Shown in pieces: positions 1 through 8,827 of a stretch of 64,000 nt of DNA (the stretch's first letter is position 1; each line of letters begins with the position of its first letter). This DNA is from Fluviicola taffensis DSM 16823 (lineage in GTDB: Bacteria > Bacteroidota > Bacteroidia > Flavobacteriales_D > Crocinitomicaceae), in NCBI RefSeq assembly GCF_000194605.1, contig NC_015321.1:1240001-1304000 (forward strand), given 5' to 3'. Made by a program: the position numbers and the translations under genes. The notes below the pieces were generated by a model that did no database searches, was not told the origin of the DNA, and saw nothing but the letters and a program-made list of their open reading frames with translations.

Positions 1-950
1 CGAGCTGCTACGCCTTTTTGAACTTCTTCGATAAAATCTTCAGGAACCAAAATACGTCGAACTGCTGTACATTTTTGACCTGCTTTAATTGTAATTTCTT
101 TCGTTACTTCTTTAACGAAAATATCAAACTCTTCAGTTCCTGGAGCCGCTTTCTGTCCCAAAACCATTGCATTCAATGAATCAGCTTCCAAATTGAAAGG
201 AACCGATTCTTCCAACAATTGTGGATGAGCTTTTAATTTTCGACCAGTAAAAGCACTTCCAGTAAAAGTCACCACATCTTGATTCGACACATGATCAATA
301 ATTCCTCTACCAAATCCAGAGACCAATTGCAAAGCTCCTTCTGGAAGTATTTTTGAATCAATAATATCTTTCACTACGACCTCTGTAAGGAAACTTGTAT
401 ACTCGGAAGGTTTCACAATTGCAGGAACTCCAGCCATCAAATTCACCGCTATTTTTTCCAGCATTCCCCAAACAGGAAAGTTAAATGCATTGATATGAAT
501 GGCAACTCCTTGCTTGGGAACCATGATGTGATGTCCGATAAAAGTTCCGTTTTTAGACATGGGTGCAGCGGTACCATCAACATAGTAAGGTAAATCTGGG
601 AATTGTCTTCTCAATGATGCATTCGCAAACAAATTCCCAATTCCACCTTCGATATCAATCCAAGAATCCACTTTTGTAGCCCCTGTCCAAGACGAAACTT
701 CGTAATAAGCATTTTTGCGATCCATTAAAAACAAAGCCAAAGCCTTCAACATACGCCCGCGTTCCTGAAAAGTCATTTTGCGCAATTGTTTTCCACCAAC
801 GGTTCTTCCGTAGTTCAAAATTGCTTCGTAATCCAATCCAGCACTTGAAACACCGCCAATTTGATCGCCAGTAATGGCATTGTAAATTTTTTGTTCTTCA
901 CCTTCACCTGCTGTCCATTGACCGCATATATAATTCTTAACCTGTATCAT
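1..950 (-). CDS. paaZ: PaaZ-like aldehyde dehydrogenase, N-terminal part (cut by window edge)
   Basis: About 316 codons from the ATG at 950 are visible; the rest lies outside the window. The sequence reads as the aldehyde dehydrogenase domain of PaaZ, the bifunctional enzyme of the aerobic phenylacetyl-CoA pathway that oxidises the ring-opened semialdehyde. Seen: NAFNFPVWG (154-162), the cofactor motif TFTGS (228-232), a probable catalytic glutamate at 255 (NLEAD) and the nucleophilic cysteine 294 in AGQKCTAVRR, a context typical of PaaZ rather than general ALDHs. A C-terminal MaoC-like hydratase domain would be expected beyond the edge but cannot be seen. A good promoter precedes it. Whether the host degrades phenylacetate cannot be told from this fragment, as no other paa gene is in view. 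Confidence 0.85.
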   Translation of the reverse strand, partial: MIQVKNYICGQWTAGEGEEQKIYNAITGDQIGGVSSAGLDYEAILNYGRTVGGKQLRKMTFQERGRMLKALALFLMDRKNAYYEVSSWTGATKVDSWIDIEGGIGNLFANASLRRQFPDLPYYVDGTAAPMSKNGTFIGHHIMVPKQGVAIHINAFNFPVWGMLEKIAVNLMAGVPAIVKPSEYTSFLTEVVVKDIIDSKILPEGALQLVSGFGRGIIDHVSNQDVVTFTGSAFTGRKLKAHPQLLEESVPFNLEADSLNAMVLGQKAAPGTEEFDIFVKEVTKEITIKAGQKCTAVRRILVPEDFIEEVQKGVAA

Positions 951-980
951 CGTGTATTGATTGCTTCTAAAATTTCATCC

Positions 981-1012
981 CAAATATAAGGTTCAAAATC
1001 CTCCTTTGCAAA
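981..1012 (-). promoter_or_regulatory. Promoter for paaZ-like gene
   Basis: Read on the minus strand: TTTG at 1012-1009, 20 bases, then TATATTTG at 988-981. This matches the Bacteroidota housekeeping promoter (TTTG or TTG, 19-21 bases, TAnnTTTG). Transcription would begin about 25 bases before the start codon at 950. Confidence 0.75.
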
Positions 1013-1305
1013 AGGAGTGAATTTCTTTTAAAAACAAGGCAATCGTTGAACCTATTCCACATTGTGGTGTACTAGCAGAAAACGAAAAGTGTTTATTCTG
1101 AATTAATGGTTTATTTATTTTAAGTTAACATTCCGCAGAATCAATCATTTCTTTCGTTTAATTGATAATTACAGTACTTAACATTCATTTTGGAACATTT
1201 TGATAAAAAAGGCAATCTATTTCACTAAAAGGATAGAAACTAATTAAAACCTTTTTAGTATGTTTGACCCTTAAACATGTAAAAAGTTTCAATAAAGACT
1301 AAATT
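1013..1305 (+). promoter_or_regulatory. Intergenic region with a -7 box for the exbB operon
   Basis: The divergent spacer between paaZ and exbB. The sequence TATGTTTG at 1259-1266 fits the Bacteroidota -7 box and would give a leader of about 35 bases before exbB. No TTG lies at the expected distance upstream, so the -33 element is weak or absent. The remaining bases are AT-rich and show no gene or clear hairpin. Confidence 0.45.
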
Positions 1306-2106
1306 ATGAGCAAGACAAAAACAGGAGGAGGTTTTTCATCATTAGTTGCCTCATTATCTATTGCGATCGCATTAGGAATCGGATTTTTAATCTATTATTT
1401 CATCTTGGGAGATCCAAGTCACTTCGTAAATGGTGATGTAAATGAGCATCCAATTGATGGTAACACATTAGGAACTGTATACAAAGGGGGTATTATCGTA
1501 CCATTCTTGATGGCAGTTAACTTAATCGTTGTTATTTTCTCGATTGAGCGTTTTATCAGTATTTCAAAAACGAAAGGTCGTGGTAACATCAACAATTTCG
1601 TTGAGAACATCAAGTCTTTAATGGATGCTAACGATTTAGAAGGTGCTATTGAAGAGTGTGACAAACAAAAAGGGTCTTTGGCGAACGTTATTCGCGCAGG
1701 TCTAGAGAAATACGAATCAGTGAAAAACGATTCAACGCTAGATAAAGAGCAAAAATCAGAAGTTTTAAAAGCTGAAATCGAAGAAGCAATTTCATTGGAG
1801 CTTCCAATGATGTCTAAAAACTTAGTTGTTATCTCTACGTGTGTATCTGTTGGTACATTGATCGGTTTGATCGGAACGGTATTGGGGATGATTAAATCAT
1901 TCCAGGCGATGGGTGAAGGTACACCAGATACTACTAAATTATCAGTAGGTATTTCTGAGGCCTTGATCAACACGTTCTTGGGTATCTTTGCATCTACATT
2001 GGCAACTGTTATGTACAACTTCTTCAACACGAAGATTGATCAAATGACACATGCAATGGATGAAGCAGGATTTGCTATCGTTCAAAACTTCAATGCTAAT
2101 AACTAA
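1306..2106 (+). CDS. exbB: ExbB/TolQ/MotA-family proton channel subunit
   Basis: Inner-membrane subunit that, with ExbD, uses the proton gradient to energise TonB and so drive uptake through outer-membrane TonB-dependent receptors. The 266 residues hold an extra N-terminal hydrophobic segment (13-34) and the three helices of the MotA/TolQ/ExbB fold at about 61-82, 172-197 and 214-240, with a cytoplasmic loop between the second and third segments. The glycine-rich stretch VGTLIGLIGTVLGM is typical of the family's channel helix. First gene of a compact run with two exbD genes and tonB (gaps 35, 12 and 4 bases), so very likely one transcript. The ATG start fits the N-terminal charge pattern. Function is known from the family; receptors served are not shown here. 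Confidence 0.93.
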   Translation: MSKTKTGGGFSSLVASLSIAIALGIGFLIYYFILGDPSHFVNGDVNEHPIDGNTLGTVYKGGIIVPFLMAVNLIVVIFSIERFISISKTKGRGNINNFVENIKSLMDANDLEGAIEECDKQKGSLANVIRAGLEKYESVKNDSTLDKEQKSEVLKAEIEEAISLELPMMSKNLVVISTCVSVGTLIGLIGTVLGMIKSFQAMGEGTPDTTKLSVGISEALINTFLGIFASTLATVMYNFFNTKIDQMTHAMDEAGFAIVQNFNANN

Positions 2107-2141
2107 TATCCGTTCATTTAAACGGTATAAAATAATAAGGA

Positions 2142-2822
2142 ATGGCAGAAATTAAAACACCCAAAGGATCCCCATCCATCGACATGACGCCGATGGTGGA
2201 TTTGGCTTTCCTCTTGGTAACTTTCTTCATGCTTGCAGCAACATTCCGTACAGACGAACCAGTTGATGTTTCTATACCATCGTCTATTGGGGAACAAGAT
2301 ATCCCTGAGAAAACATTGGTTTTAGTAACAGTAGATAAAGGAGGTCGAATCTTCTTCTCTTGCACAGGAGCAGAAGTTCGTGAAAAAGTAGTGACCCAAA
2401 TGGCTGCTAAATATCATGTTCCATTGAGCCAAGACAATATCAAAGAATTCGTACGAATTACAAGTATTGGTTGTTCAATGGGCGAATTACCTCAATATCT
2501 TTCATTGGATGGTGAAGGCAGAAAGAAATTCCAAACGGAAATAGGAATTCCTTCAGACAGCTTAAATAATCAATTGAAAGACTGGATTAATTTTGCGAAT
2601 CGCGAAATGCTCGATTACGGAAAGAAAACATTTGAAGATGAAAGTTCCAAATTAGGACCGAAGTCAGCACCGCTAAAACCAGAAGATTACAAACCGAAGT
2701 TTGTATTAAAGGCAGCAATGGATGCAGAATACGTGCGTGTAAAAACAGCAATTGACGTATTCCGTGACTTAGATTTAAACAACTTGAATTTTGTAACCTC
2801 TCAAGAGGCAAAACCATTATAA
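2142..2822 (+). CDS. exbD: ExbD/TolR biopolymer transport protein (first copy)
   Basis: Single-helix inner-membrane partner of ExbB. After a short cytoplasmic tail comes IDMTPMVDLAFLL with the conserved transmembrane aspartate at residue 20, thought to carry protons in this family. The 226 residues are longer than the roughly 140 of E. coli ExbD; the extra length is a periplasmic region with several cysteines and no motif I recognise. Paired ExbD paralogues next to each other are normal in Bacteroidota, where both may be needed for one complex. Lies 35 bases after exbB and 12 before the second exbD. Confidence 0.92.
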   Translation: MAEIKTPKGSPSIDMTPMVDLAFLLVTFFMLAATFRTDEPVDVSIPSSIGEQDIPEKTLVLVTVDKGGRIFFSCTGAEVREKVVTQMAAKYHVPLSQDNIKEFVRITSIGCSMGELPQYLSLDGEGRKKFQTEIGIPSDSLNNQLKDWINFANREMLDYGKKTFEDESSKLGPKSAPLKPEDYKPKFVLKAAMDAEYVRVKTAIDVFRDLDLNNLNFVTSQEAKPL

Positions 2823-2834
2823 ATAACACGAAAG

Positions 2835-3476
2835 ATGGCAGAATTAGCACAAGATGACGGCGGAGGCAAAAAAGGAGGTAAAAAACGTCCTAATAAAGGT
2901 TCTGCGCGCATCGATATGACTCCCATGGTGGATTTAGGTTTCTTGTTGTTGACATTCTTCGTTTTGACATCAACATTTGCGAAGCCAAAGGTGATGAGTT
3001 TGGTTTATCCTGCCAAAGATCCAATAATTGATGAAAACAATCCGCCAGCAGAGGTAAATAATGCAATTACTTTTATTATTTCTGATGACAAATTGTTTTA
3101 TTACAAAGGTGAGTTTTACCCAGAAGGAAATACCAAAGGAAAACCTGCAACAGAATTGATCAAATCCAATTTTGGACCAGACGGAATTCGTAAATTGTTG
3201 GCTGATGAAAACAAATTTGTACTTCGCAAGAAAGCCGAATTAGACAACAAACTGCAACGCAAAGAAATCAATGATTCAATCTACAAGAAAGAAATCATTA
3301 ATGCAAAAAAAGATAAACTTGCGTTGAAAGTCTTGATAAAAACAGATATGAAGGCGAAAACTCGCAACTTCATTGATGTAATTGATGAGTTGTACATTGC
3401 ATCCATCGGAGTTATTGCTCCGGTAGATATCATGAACAGCGAGCAAGCATTGTTAGACAAAACCTTAGAAAAATAA
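2835..3476 (+). CDS. exbD: ExbD/TolR biopolymer transport protein (second copy)
   Basis: Second ExbD of the cluster, 213 residues. A lysine- and glycine-rich N-terminal tail (1-23) precedes RIDMTPMVDLGFLL, with the proton-carrying aspartate at residue 33. The periplasmic part is rich in lysine and predicted helical around 125-175, and differs strongly from the first copy, so the two are old paralogues rather than a recent duplication. It ends 4 bases before tonB, which supports co-translation. Confidence 0.92.
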   Translation: MAELAQDDGGGKKGGKKRPNKGSARIDMTPMVDLGFLLLTFFVLTSTFAKPKVMSLVYPAKDPIIDENNPPAEVNNAITFIISDDKLFYYKGEFYPEGNTKGKPATELIKSNFGPDGIRKLLADENKFVLRKKAELDNKLQRKEINDSIYKKEIINAKKDKLALKVLIKTDMKAKTRNFIDVIDELYIASIGVIAPVDIMNSEQALLDKTLEK

Positions 3477-3480
3477 TAGT

Positions 3481-4341
3481 ATGGTTGTAGCAATCGTTAT
3501 TCTATTAGTAGCTGGTATTTCATTGTATGAATACTTCAGCTCTAAAACTTGGCAGCAAGTAACATCTAGCGAGCGTAATGACATCGTTTTTGAAGATCGT
3601 AACCACGAATATGGAGCGTATCAAATTCGTACAAATTACAGCAGAAACTTGTTACTCGTAATGCTAGGAGTAATCCTGTTCATTGGAACAAGCTTTGCTA
3701 TCTACAAGTTCATTTCGAGCTTGCCTGAAGCAAAACCTGAAGAAACTCCATTGGATTTGACAACTTTTGCAGTAGATGCTCCAAAAGACGAGGAAATTAT
3801 TGAGCCATTAGAGCCCGAAATTCCTCCGATGGAAAAATCTATTCAATTCCTTCCTCCGGTTGTAACTGATGATGAAGTAGATACTCCACCACCAACTGTT
3901 GAAGAATTGGCAGACACAAAAGCATCGGATAAAACGAATGAAAATGAAGTTGATCCATTTGCAAAAGTTGATCCTACACCTCCAAAACCAAAAGAGGAGA
4001 AAGTAGAGAAGAAAGAAGAAATCATTTACGATATCGTAGATGAACCAGCTGATTTCCCTGGTGGTCGTGCAGCGCTTTTGAAATACTTAAGTGAAAACAT
4101 CAATTATCCGCAAGTTGCTCAGGAAATGGGTATTCAAGGAAAATGTTACATTCAGTTTGTTGTTAGTGAGAATGGTTTTATCTCTAACGTAAAAGTGAAA
4201 AAAGGTGTAACAGATTGCCCTGAGTGTGATGCTGAAGCAATTCGAGTTGTGAAAGGTATGCCGAAATGGTCTCCTGGAAAAAACAACGGAAAGGCAGTAA
4301 ATAGTGTTTTCTCCTTACCAGTTTCGTATAAATTGAATTAA
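3481..4341 (+). CDS. tonB: TonB-family energy transducer (first copy)
   Basis: Links the ExbBD motor to outer-membrane receptors. The 286 residues show a hydrophobic N-terminal segment (1-17), the Bacteroidota motif NHEYGAYQIR (41-50), a second hydrophobic helix (56-79), a Pro/Glu/Lys-rich spacer that would span the periplasm, and a C-terminal TonB domain from about 190 (PADFPGG, GKCYIQFVV, VVKGMPKWSPGK). Two cysteines, 246 and 249 (CPEC), sit just before the last helix. Two N-terminal hydrophobic segments are unusual against single-anchor E. coli TonB, but the paralogue at 8828 has the same design, so the start at 3481 is probably right. Confidence 0.92.
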   Translation: MVVAIVILLVAGISLYEYFSSKTWQQVTSSERNDIVFEDRNHEYGAYQIRTNYSRNLLLVMLGVILFIGTSFAIYKFISSLPEAKPEETPLDLTTFAVDAPKDEEIIEPLEPEIPPMEKSIQFLPPVVTDDEVDTPPPTVEELADTKASDKTNENEVDPFAKVDPTPPKPKEEKVEKKEEIIYDIVDEPADFPGGRAALLKYLSENINYPQVAQEMGIQGKCYIQFVVSENGFISNVKVKKGVTDCPECDAEAIRVVKGMPKWSPGKNNGKAVNSVFSLPVSYKLN

Positions 4342-4349
4342 TTTATAAA

Positions 4350-4399
4350 CTTAATTGAATCCCCGTGTTCCGAAAATAATCGGGATTCGGGGATTTTTC
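4350..4399 (+). terminator. Intrinsic terminator after tonB
   Basis: AATCCCCG around 4357-4364 pairs with CGGGGATT just downstream and is followed by a run of Ts (GGATTTTTCG), a typical intrinsic terminator closing the exbB-tonB transcript. The long loop lowers certainty. Confidence 0.6.
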
Positions 4400-4407
4400 G
4401 CATTATT

Positions 4408-4617
4408 ATGTACAAAAACGTCACTTATGTAATTGCAGGATTCATGATTGTTATGTGTCTCATTTTCGCATACTTTCTCCTATCCTCTGATTTCTTGATC
4501 GAAAAAATTCACGGGACCAAAAGAACCATCATGATTGCCATGTTGCTGCTTTATGGATTCTACCGTTGCTTCCGCTTGTACTCAACGATTCAAAAAGACA
4601 AAAGGGAAAACCGATGA
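4408..4617 (+). CDS. Small two-helix membrane protein, unknown function
   Basis: A 69-residue protein with two hydrophobic segments, about 5-27 and 36-56, a charged turn between them and a Lys/Arg-rich tail, so both ends probably face the cytoplasm. I do not recognise it as a named family. Its TGA stop overlaps the ATG of the following PstS-like lipoprotein gene (ATGA at 4614-4617), which argues for translational coupling. In related genomes a small membrane ORF often sits between the exb/ton cluster and the PstS-like gene (recollection, not checked). Confidence 0.6.
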   Translation: MYKNVTYVIAGFMIVMCLIFAYFLLSSDFLIEKIHGTKRTIMIAMLLLYGFYRCFRLYSTIQKDKRENR

Positions 4618-5519
4618 AAAAAACAGTTCCATTTTTAGCACTTGCTTCCAGTATTCTTTTGACAGCTTGTAATACGAGCTCAACACCAAAAGACACTCCG
4701 CGCAGAGGAAAAAAAACGATGTATGCGGATTTATCTTTTGAACCATTGATGGCAACATCGAGTTATACCTTCACAGGCATTTACCCCGATTCTGAATTGG
4801 ATTTTGTATACACCAGTGAAACAGATGCCATGAATGCAATGGCCCAAGGAAAAACGAGAACCATTTTTGTTTCAAGAGACTTTACGGCAAAAGAGAAGAA
4901 AAATTTACGAGCTTCCAACATTACCGTTCAAAGTGAAATCTTTGCGCACGATGCGGTGACATTTATCGTGAATTTGGGAAATAACGACACCTTGCTAACT
5001 CAAAAGCAATTGAAAGAAATTCTCACAGGTAAAAATGCTACTTGGCCCGTTTCTAAAAAACCACTAGAAGTTGTTTTCGACCGTGTACAATCTTCCAATT
5101 TCAATTTCATGCTTCACTGGTTGGATGGAAAACAATTTGGAAAAGACGTTCACGCAACGAAATCTACGGAAGAACTCATTCAATACGTTCAAGACCATCC
5201 CTTTACCTTGGGAGTTATTGGCTATAATCTGATCAGTGACTTTGATGATCCTGCCGTTCAAAACAGATTGAAACAATTCCGGATTGTTGGGATTCAAGAT
5301 TTGGAAGGTGATTACTGGAGACCAAATAAAGCGTCGATAACCGAAGAAAAGTATCCGTTTTACAGACCAATTTGGTACATCAACTCTGGCGCACCAGATG
5401 GATTAAACACTGGGTTCGTTCACTTTCTATCTGGCCGACAAGGGCAATTATTGTTGGAAAAATGTGAATTAGGCCCAGGAAGAGGAACTCCGAGAGAAAT
5501 CAATTTCGTTACAGAATAA
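4614..5519 (+). CDS. PstS-like substrate-binding lipoprotein
   Basis: A 301-residue lipoprotein: signal peptide with the lipobox LTAC ending at cysteine 19, then a periplasmic-binding-protein fold of the PstS/PBP-like type (AQGKTRTIFVSRDFT, AHDAVTFIVN, LTQKQLKEILTGKN, GVIGY, and FVHFLSGRQGQLLLEKCEL near the end). The start at 4614 is chosen because it opens the signal peptide and overlaps the previous stop; an upstream in-frame start at 4566 would break the signal. No pst permease genes are adjacent, so its role is probably not classical phosphate import; in Bacteroidota this gene commonly follows exbBD-tonB. The ligand is unknown. Confidence 0.8.
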   Translation: MKKTVPFLALASSILLTACNTSSTPKDTPRRGKKTMYADLSFEPLMATSSYTFTGIYPDSELDFVYTSETDAMNAMAQGKTRTIFVSRDFTAKEKKNLRASNITVQSEIFAHDAVTFIVNLGNNDTLLTQKQLKEILTGKNATWPVSKKPLEVVFDRVQSSNFNFMLHWLDGKQFGKDVHATKSTEELIQYVQDHPFTLGVIGYNLISDFDDPAVQNRLKQFRIVGIQDLEGDYWRPNKASITEEKYPFYRPIWYINSGAPDGLNTGFVHFLSGRQGQLLLEKCELGPGRGTPREINFVTE

Positions 5520-5522
5520 CAA

Positions 5523-5582
5523 AGTTCAAGAGTTTAAAAAGTTGAAAAGTTCAATTTTATTTGAATCCTGAAACTCTTCGAA
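5523..5582 (+). repeat. Intergenic inverted repeat rich in TTCAA/TTGAA words
   Basis: GTTCAAGAGTTT around 5523-5534 pairs imperfectly with AAACTCTTCGAAC around 5570-5582. The spacer contains more TTGAA/TTCAA words. It may form a hairpin after the PstS-like gene, but no T-run follows, so it is listed as a repeat and not a terminator. Related words recur at 9774-9899 and 28197-28289. Confidence 0.45.
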
Positions 5583-5737
5583 CCCTTTGAACCAGTTAGG
5601 CTTCCTTTCAATCAATCAGGAAGACAGACAAGTCGATTAATATGAAATAATCGTTAACAAAAGAAGCTATTTAATCAGTTTATACTAATTTGGCAAAGGA
5701 ATTGTATAGAGACCAATACGTTGAAAAACAAAAGATC

Positions 5738-7351
5738 ATGAACAAGTTAAAATTATTCATTTTTGCAATCAGTTTAGGAACAGCTGCACAAGCTCAAACA
5801 CTGCAAGAAGCAAACAAAAAGACAGAAAACGAGCGTTACGATTTAGCTCGCAAGGATTACGAAAAATTGGTTCAGGTTGATCCGAACAGTGTAGAGAATG
5901 CATTCTTTTTCGGAAATTTCTATGCCTTAATGGGTGAAAAAGAATCTGCAATTGGAATGTGGCGAAAAGCTGGAAGCATTAATTTGGAAGACAAATTGGC
6001 TCAGGTTTCTGCTGCAAAAGTTTTGTATTTTCAAGGAGATACCACAGCTGCTGGTTTGCAATTTTGTGAAATCATCAAAAAAACCAAACGCAAAAATCCA
6101 GTTGTTCTTCACCGAATTGCTGAAACGTATGCAACAGGTCCTTTGAAAAACTTAAAATTAGCAGAAGCTTATTTGAGAGATGTTGTTCGTTTGGATCCAA
6201 AAAACTTGGACGCGTTCGTTCTTCTTGGAGACGTATTACTCGCTCAAAGTAGTTCAAACGCGAGTGCTGCAACAGAACAATACAACAATGCTTTGGCTAT
6301 TGACCCGAATTCAGCAAAAGTAATTGTACGTAAAGCTAAAATTTACCAAGGAGTACAAAATTATCCTTTGGCAAATACGGAATACAAAAAAGCACAAGCT
6401 GCAGATCCGAATTATGCTCCCGCTTACCGTGAAAATGCAGAGTTAAACATGTTGTTTGATCAATACAAAGCAGCAATTGAATGTTGGGAAAAATACTTAA
6501 AATTGAATGACACAGACGAAGCTCGTTACCGTTACGCAAGTTCTTTATTTGGTGCAAAACAATATTGCGATGCAGTACCTCAAATTGAACAAATTGAGAA
6601 AAATGGTTTCGTGAACTTATATACAAAACGTATCTTGTTCTATTCATTGTACGAGTGTAATGAAGCGAAAGACAGCTTACGTTACGTACAAGCATTGACA
6701 GAAAGCGAAAACTTCTTCAAAATTGTACCAAAAGATAAAATCATTTCTGTTGACTACAAATACCGCGGGATGATCTATGATAAATTGGGACAGGAAGATA
6801 AAACAGTTGAGAACTATTATTTAGCGGCTTCCATTGATACTGCTAAGGCTGCAGATTACTTAACAGATATCGCTAAATTATATACGGAGAAGAAAGATTA
6901 CCCGAAAATCATTGAGGTATACACCAAAAAAATGAATGAGTATCCTGCTAAGATGCAAGCTATTGAATACTACGATTTCGGTAGAGCTTACTATTTCGGT
7001 CCAAAAGACTACAAAATGGCAGATTCTATTTTCGGTCGTTTGGTTACAACTTCACCAACCTTCCCTGGCGGACATTTTTGGCAAGCTCGTGCTCGTGTAG
7101 CAATGGACAATAACCCGAAATTGAAAGCTTATTTAGCACAACCTCAATACGAAAGTTTCTTAGCGTCTCTTTCTGAAGAAGACATTGCTTCAGGTTCTTA
7201 CAAAGCATATATTGTTGAAGCTTCTAAATACTTAGGTGATTACTATGTAAACTCTCCTGTAAAGGATAAAGTAAAAGCAGATGCTATGTGGAACAAAGTT
7301 CTAGAACTTGATCCAAATGACGCACAAGCTAAAAAATACTTTGGTAAATAA
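5738..7351 (+). CDS. Exported tetratricopeptide-repeat protein
   Basis: A 537-residue protein beginning with a clear Sec signal peptide (MNKLKLFIFAISLG, cleavage after AQA). TPR-like helical pairs run through most of the length, with typical NAFFFGNFYALMG, AEAYLRDVVRLDPKN and YNNALAIDPNS segments in the first third and a last unit near the C-terminus (MWNKVLELDPNDAQAKKYFG). The start at 5738 is preferred over an upstream in-frame TTG at 5690 because it opens the signal peptide. TPR proteins are scaffolds; downstream of exb/ton and a binding lipoprotein it may organise an envelope complex, but no partner can be named. Confidence 0.85.
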   Translation: MNKLKLFIFAISLGTAAQAQTLQEANKKTENERYDLARKDYEKLVQVDPNSVENAFFFGNFYALMGEKESAIGMWRKAGSINLEDKLAQVSAAKVLYFQGDTTAAGLQFCEIIKKTKRKNPVVLHRIAETYATGPLKNLKLAEAYLRDVVRLDPKNLDAFVLLGDVLLAQSSSNASAATEQYNNALAIDPNSAKVIVRKAKIYQGVQNYPLANTEYKKAQAADPNYAPAYRENAELNMLFDQYKAAIECWEKYLKLNDTDEARYRYASSLFGAKQYCDAVPQIEQIEKNGFVNLYTKRILFYSLYECNEAKDSLRYVQALTESENFFKIVPKDKIISVDYKYRGMIYDKLGQEDKTVENYYLAASIDTAKAADYLTDIAKLYTEKKDYPKIIEVYTKKMNEYPAKMQAIEYYDFGRAYYFGPKDYKMADSIFGRLVTTSPTFPGGHFWQARARVAMDNNPKLKAYLAQPQYESFLASLSEEDIASGSYKAYIVEASKYLGDYYVNSPVKDKVKADAMWNKVLELDPNDAQAKKYFGK

Positions 7352-7371
7352 ATTCTGAAAGAATAATTAGT

Positions 7372-7398
7372 GAATCCCTTTCTGGTTTAATCAGGAAG
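7372..7398 (+). terminator. Intrinsic terminator after the TPR gene
   Basis: AATCCCTTTCTG pairs with CAGGAAGGGATT around a short loop and is followed by eight Ts. It is a strong intrinsic terminator about 20 bases after the stop codon. Confidence 0.92.
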
Positions 7399-7434
7399 GG
7401 ATTTTTTTTGCGACTTGAATTTAAGAAACTTCTA

Positions 7435-7680
7435 AAACCACATAGATACATAAGACACATAGCGATTTATTTTGGGAAGTAAGGAATCTGCTTAAAAATA
7501 GAATCAATGGAATGAATTATATTTCAGGATCACCCAGAGAAGTATGACTTTGGACAATCTACTACGAAAAGGTCCAGATATTTAAGTTGAATTTGAGCTA
7601 ATACCTTCTTTTGTAATCTTCTTCAATTTCATTCTCAATTTCACCAAAACTATGTGCTCTATGTATCTATGTGGTCAAAA
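7435..7680. repeat. About 240-bp element bounded by 26-bp imperfect inverted repeats (MITE-like)
   Basis: The left end reads ACCACATAGATACATAAG then ACACATAG; the right end, near 7652-7677, is its reverse complement with about three mismatches (CTATGTG, CTCTATGTAT, CTATGTGGT). The interior is AT-rich, has no open reading frame and no promoter I can see. The arrangement fits a small non-autonomous mobile element or a folded intergenic repeat. No target-site duplication was evident. Confidence 0.5.
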
Positions 7681-7690
7681 TAATGCATAT

Positions 7691-7719
7691 AAAAAAAGCC
7701 CGAACATTTGTCCAGGCTC
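7691..7719 (-). terminator. Intrinsic terminator for the exported protein at 7741-8547
   Basis: On the minus strand, AGCCTGGAC pairs with GTTCGGGCT (two G-T wobbles) and is followed by six to seven Ts, about 20 bases after the stop codon of the minus-strand gene. Confidence 0.85.
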
Positions 7720-7740
7720 TTAATCAACTAGTTAAAATAG

Positions 7741-8547
7741 TTACTTCTTTCCTAAAGTCAATGCTTCATTCCATCTAAGCGGAACAATTGTTTTGTTTAA
7801 TTTGGTCTGTGTACTTTCTTGAAAAACACCTACAAACAAGACCCACATTTCGACCATTTGCATATCATTTTTAGAACCACCTTCCATTTTATTCCATGAA
7901 GCAGTAAATGTTTCTGTTTCTCCCTTTTTCACTGCAAATGGATCTGCTTTCGATTTAGCTGTGATATAAACATTTCCATCAGGCATTCTGGTTGAAATTT
8001 TAGCTGGTGAAATAAAGCCCAATCCATCTCCATTGTACACAACACTATATTTCACTTCTGTTTTCGCACTTGTTTTAGAAGAGTTAATCAATGTAAGTTT
8101 GAAATCACCCACCGTAAACTCATTCAATGAAGCTGGTAACTTAAATTCTGGAGCTTTCAATGGATCCTTCAACTGAACTTTGTAAAATCCATCACAAATA
8201 AAACTGAATGAACGAGCAGCGTTCAATCCATCTCCAAGAGATTTAAGAATTCGTTTCTTACTATCATAAGGAGCAATCAAAAAAGTTTCTTCTTTAAAGT
8301 TCAATTGTTTTCCATCCACTTCAAATTTACCTTGCTCTGGAATATACAAAATCCAATCATTGGTTTTATTGGTGATATTCATGCGGAACTTCAATTCTTT
8401 TGCAACCGCAACAATGTTATCAATTTCAACCTTGTAATTATCAGTCTCGAACATAGTGTCGATATAATACACTTTATCGTACTGACCAAATATTCTTCCT
8501 GAAAACGCAATAATTCCAAGGAATCCTGCTAGTAATAATAAACGCAT
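7741..8547 (-). CDS. Exported protein of unknown function
   Basis: A 268-residue protein with a signal peptide (MRLLLLAGFLGIIAFSG, cleavage near FGQ). The mature part is beta-rich and reads like one or two immunoglobulin-like domains (KFRMNITNKTNDWILYIP, VKYSVVYNGDGLGFI, ETFTASWNKMEGG), with no catalytic motif. The start at 8547 is chosen over an upstream in-frame ATG at 8682 because it opens the signal peptide. Single gene with its own terminator. Its position between the two tonB genes may be coincidence. Confidence 0.7.
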   Translation of the reverse strand: MRLLLLAGFLGIIAFSGRIFGQYDKVYYIDTMFETDNYKVEIDNIVAVAKELKFRMNITNKTNDWILYIPEQGKFEVDGKQLNFKEETFLIAPYDSKKRILKSLGDGLNAARSFSFICDGFYKVQLKDPLKAPEFKLPASLNEFTVGDFKLTLINSSKTSAKTEVKYSVVYNGDGLGFISPAKISTRMPDGNVYITAKSKADPFAVKKGETETFTASWNKMEGGSKNDMQMVEMWVLFVGVFQESTQTKLNKTIVPLRWNEALTLGKK

Positions 8548-8570
8548 AGTTTCTGTTTTTAAATTTTTCC

Positions 8571-8578
8571 CAAACATA
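8571..8578 (-). promoter_or_regulatory. -7 box upstream of the exported protein
   Basis: On the minus strand TATGTTTG lies 23 bases before the start codon at 8547, a good match to TAnnTTTG. No TTG is found at the usual distance upstream. The same box sequence precedes exbB. Confidence 0.4.
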
Positions 8579-8827
8579 CCAAATTCATGCCAATTACATC
8601 CTACAATGAAACTGATAACAAGTGATGTACTCGAACTAAATTCTTCCAAATTAAAGCATCTCTTTTGGTTTAATCCGTCCAAACAACATTTAAATACGGC
8701 ATTTCAACAGATAAAATTCTTTTGAAAAAAGGAATGGAAATAACTAGTAGATTTAGATATAACGTAAAACCAAAAAGGCCTATTGGATTTACAATGAACT
8801 AGATAGTAAACTTAAAAAAACCAAATC

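Noticed and set aside
1419-2030. 203-codon open frame antisense to exbB
   Set aside because: It mirrors a highly conserved gene, has no start-site signal and reads as low-quality hydrophobic sequence; it is a shadow of exbB.
5690-5737. Upstream TTG start for the TPR protein
   Set aside because: It would put 16 polar residues before a clear signal peptide; the ATG at 5738 is better.
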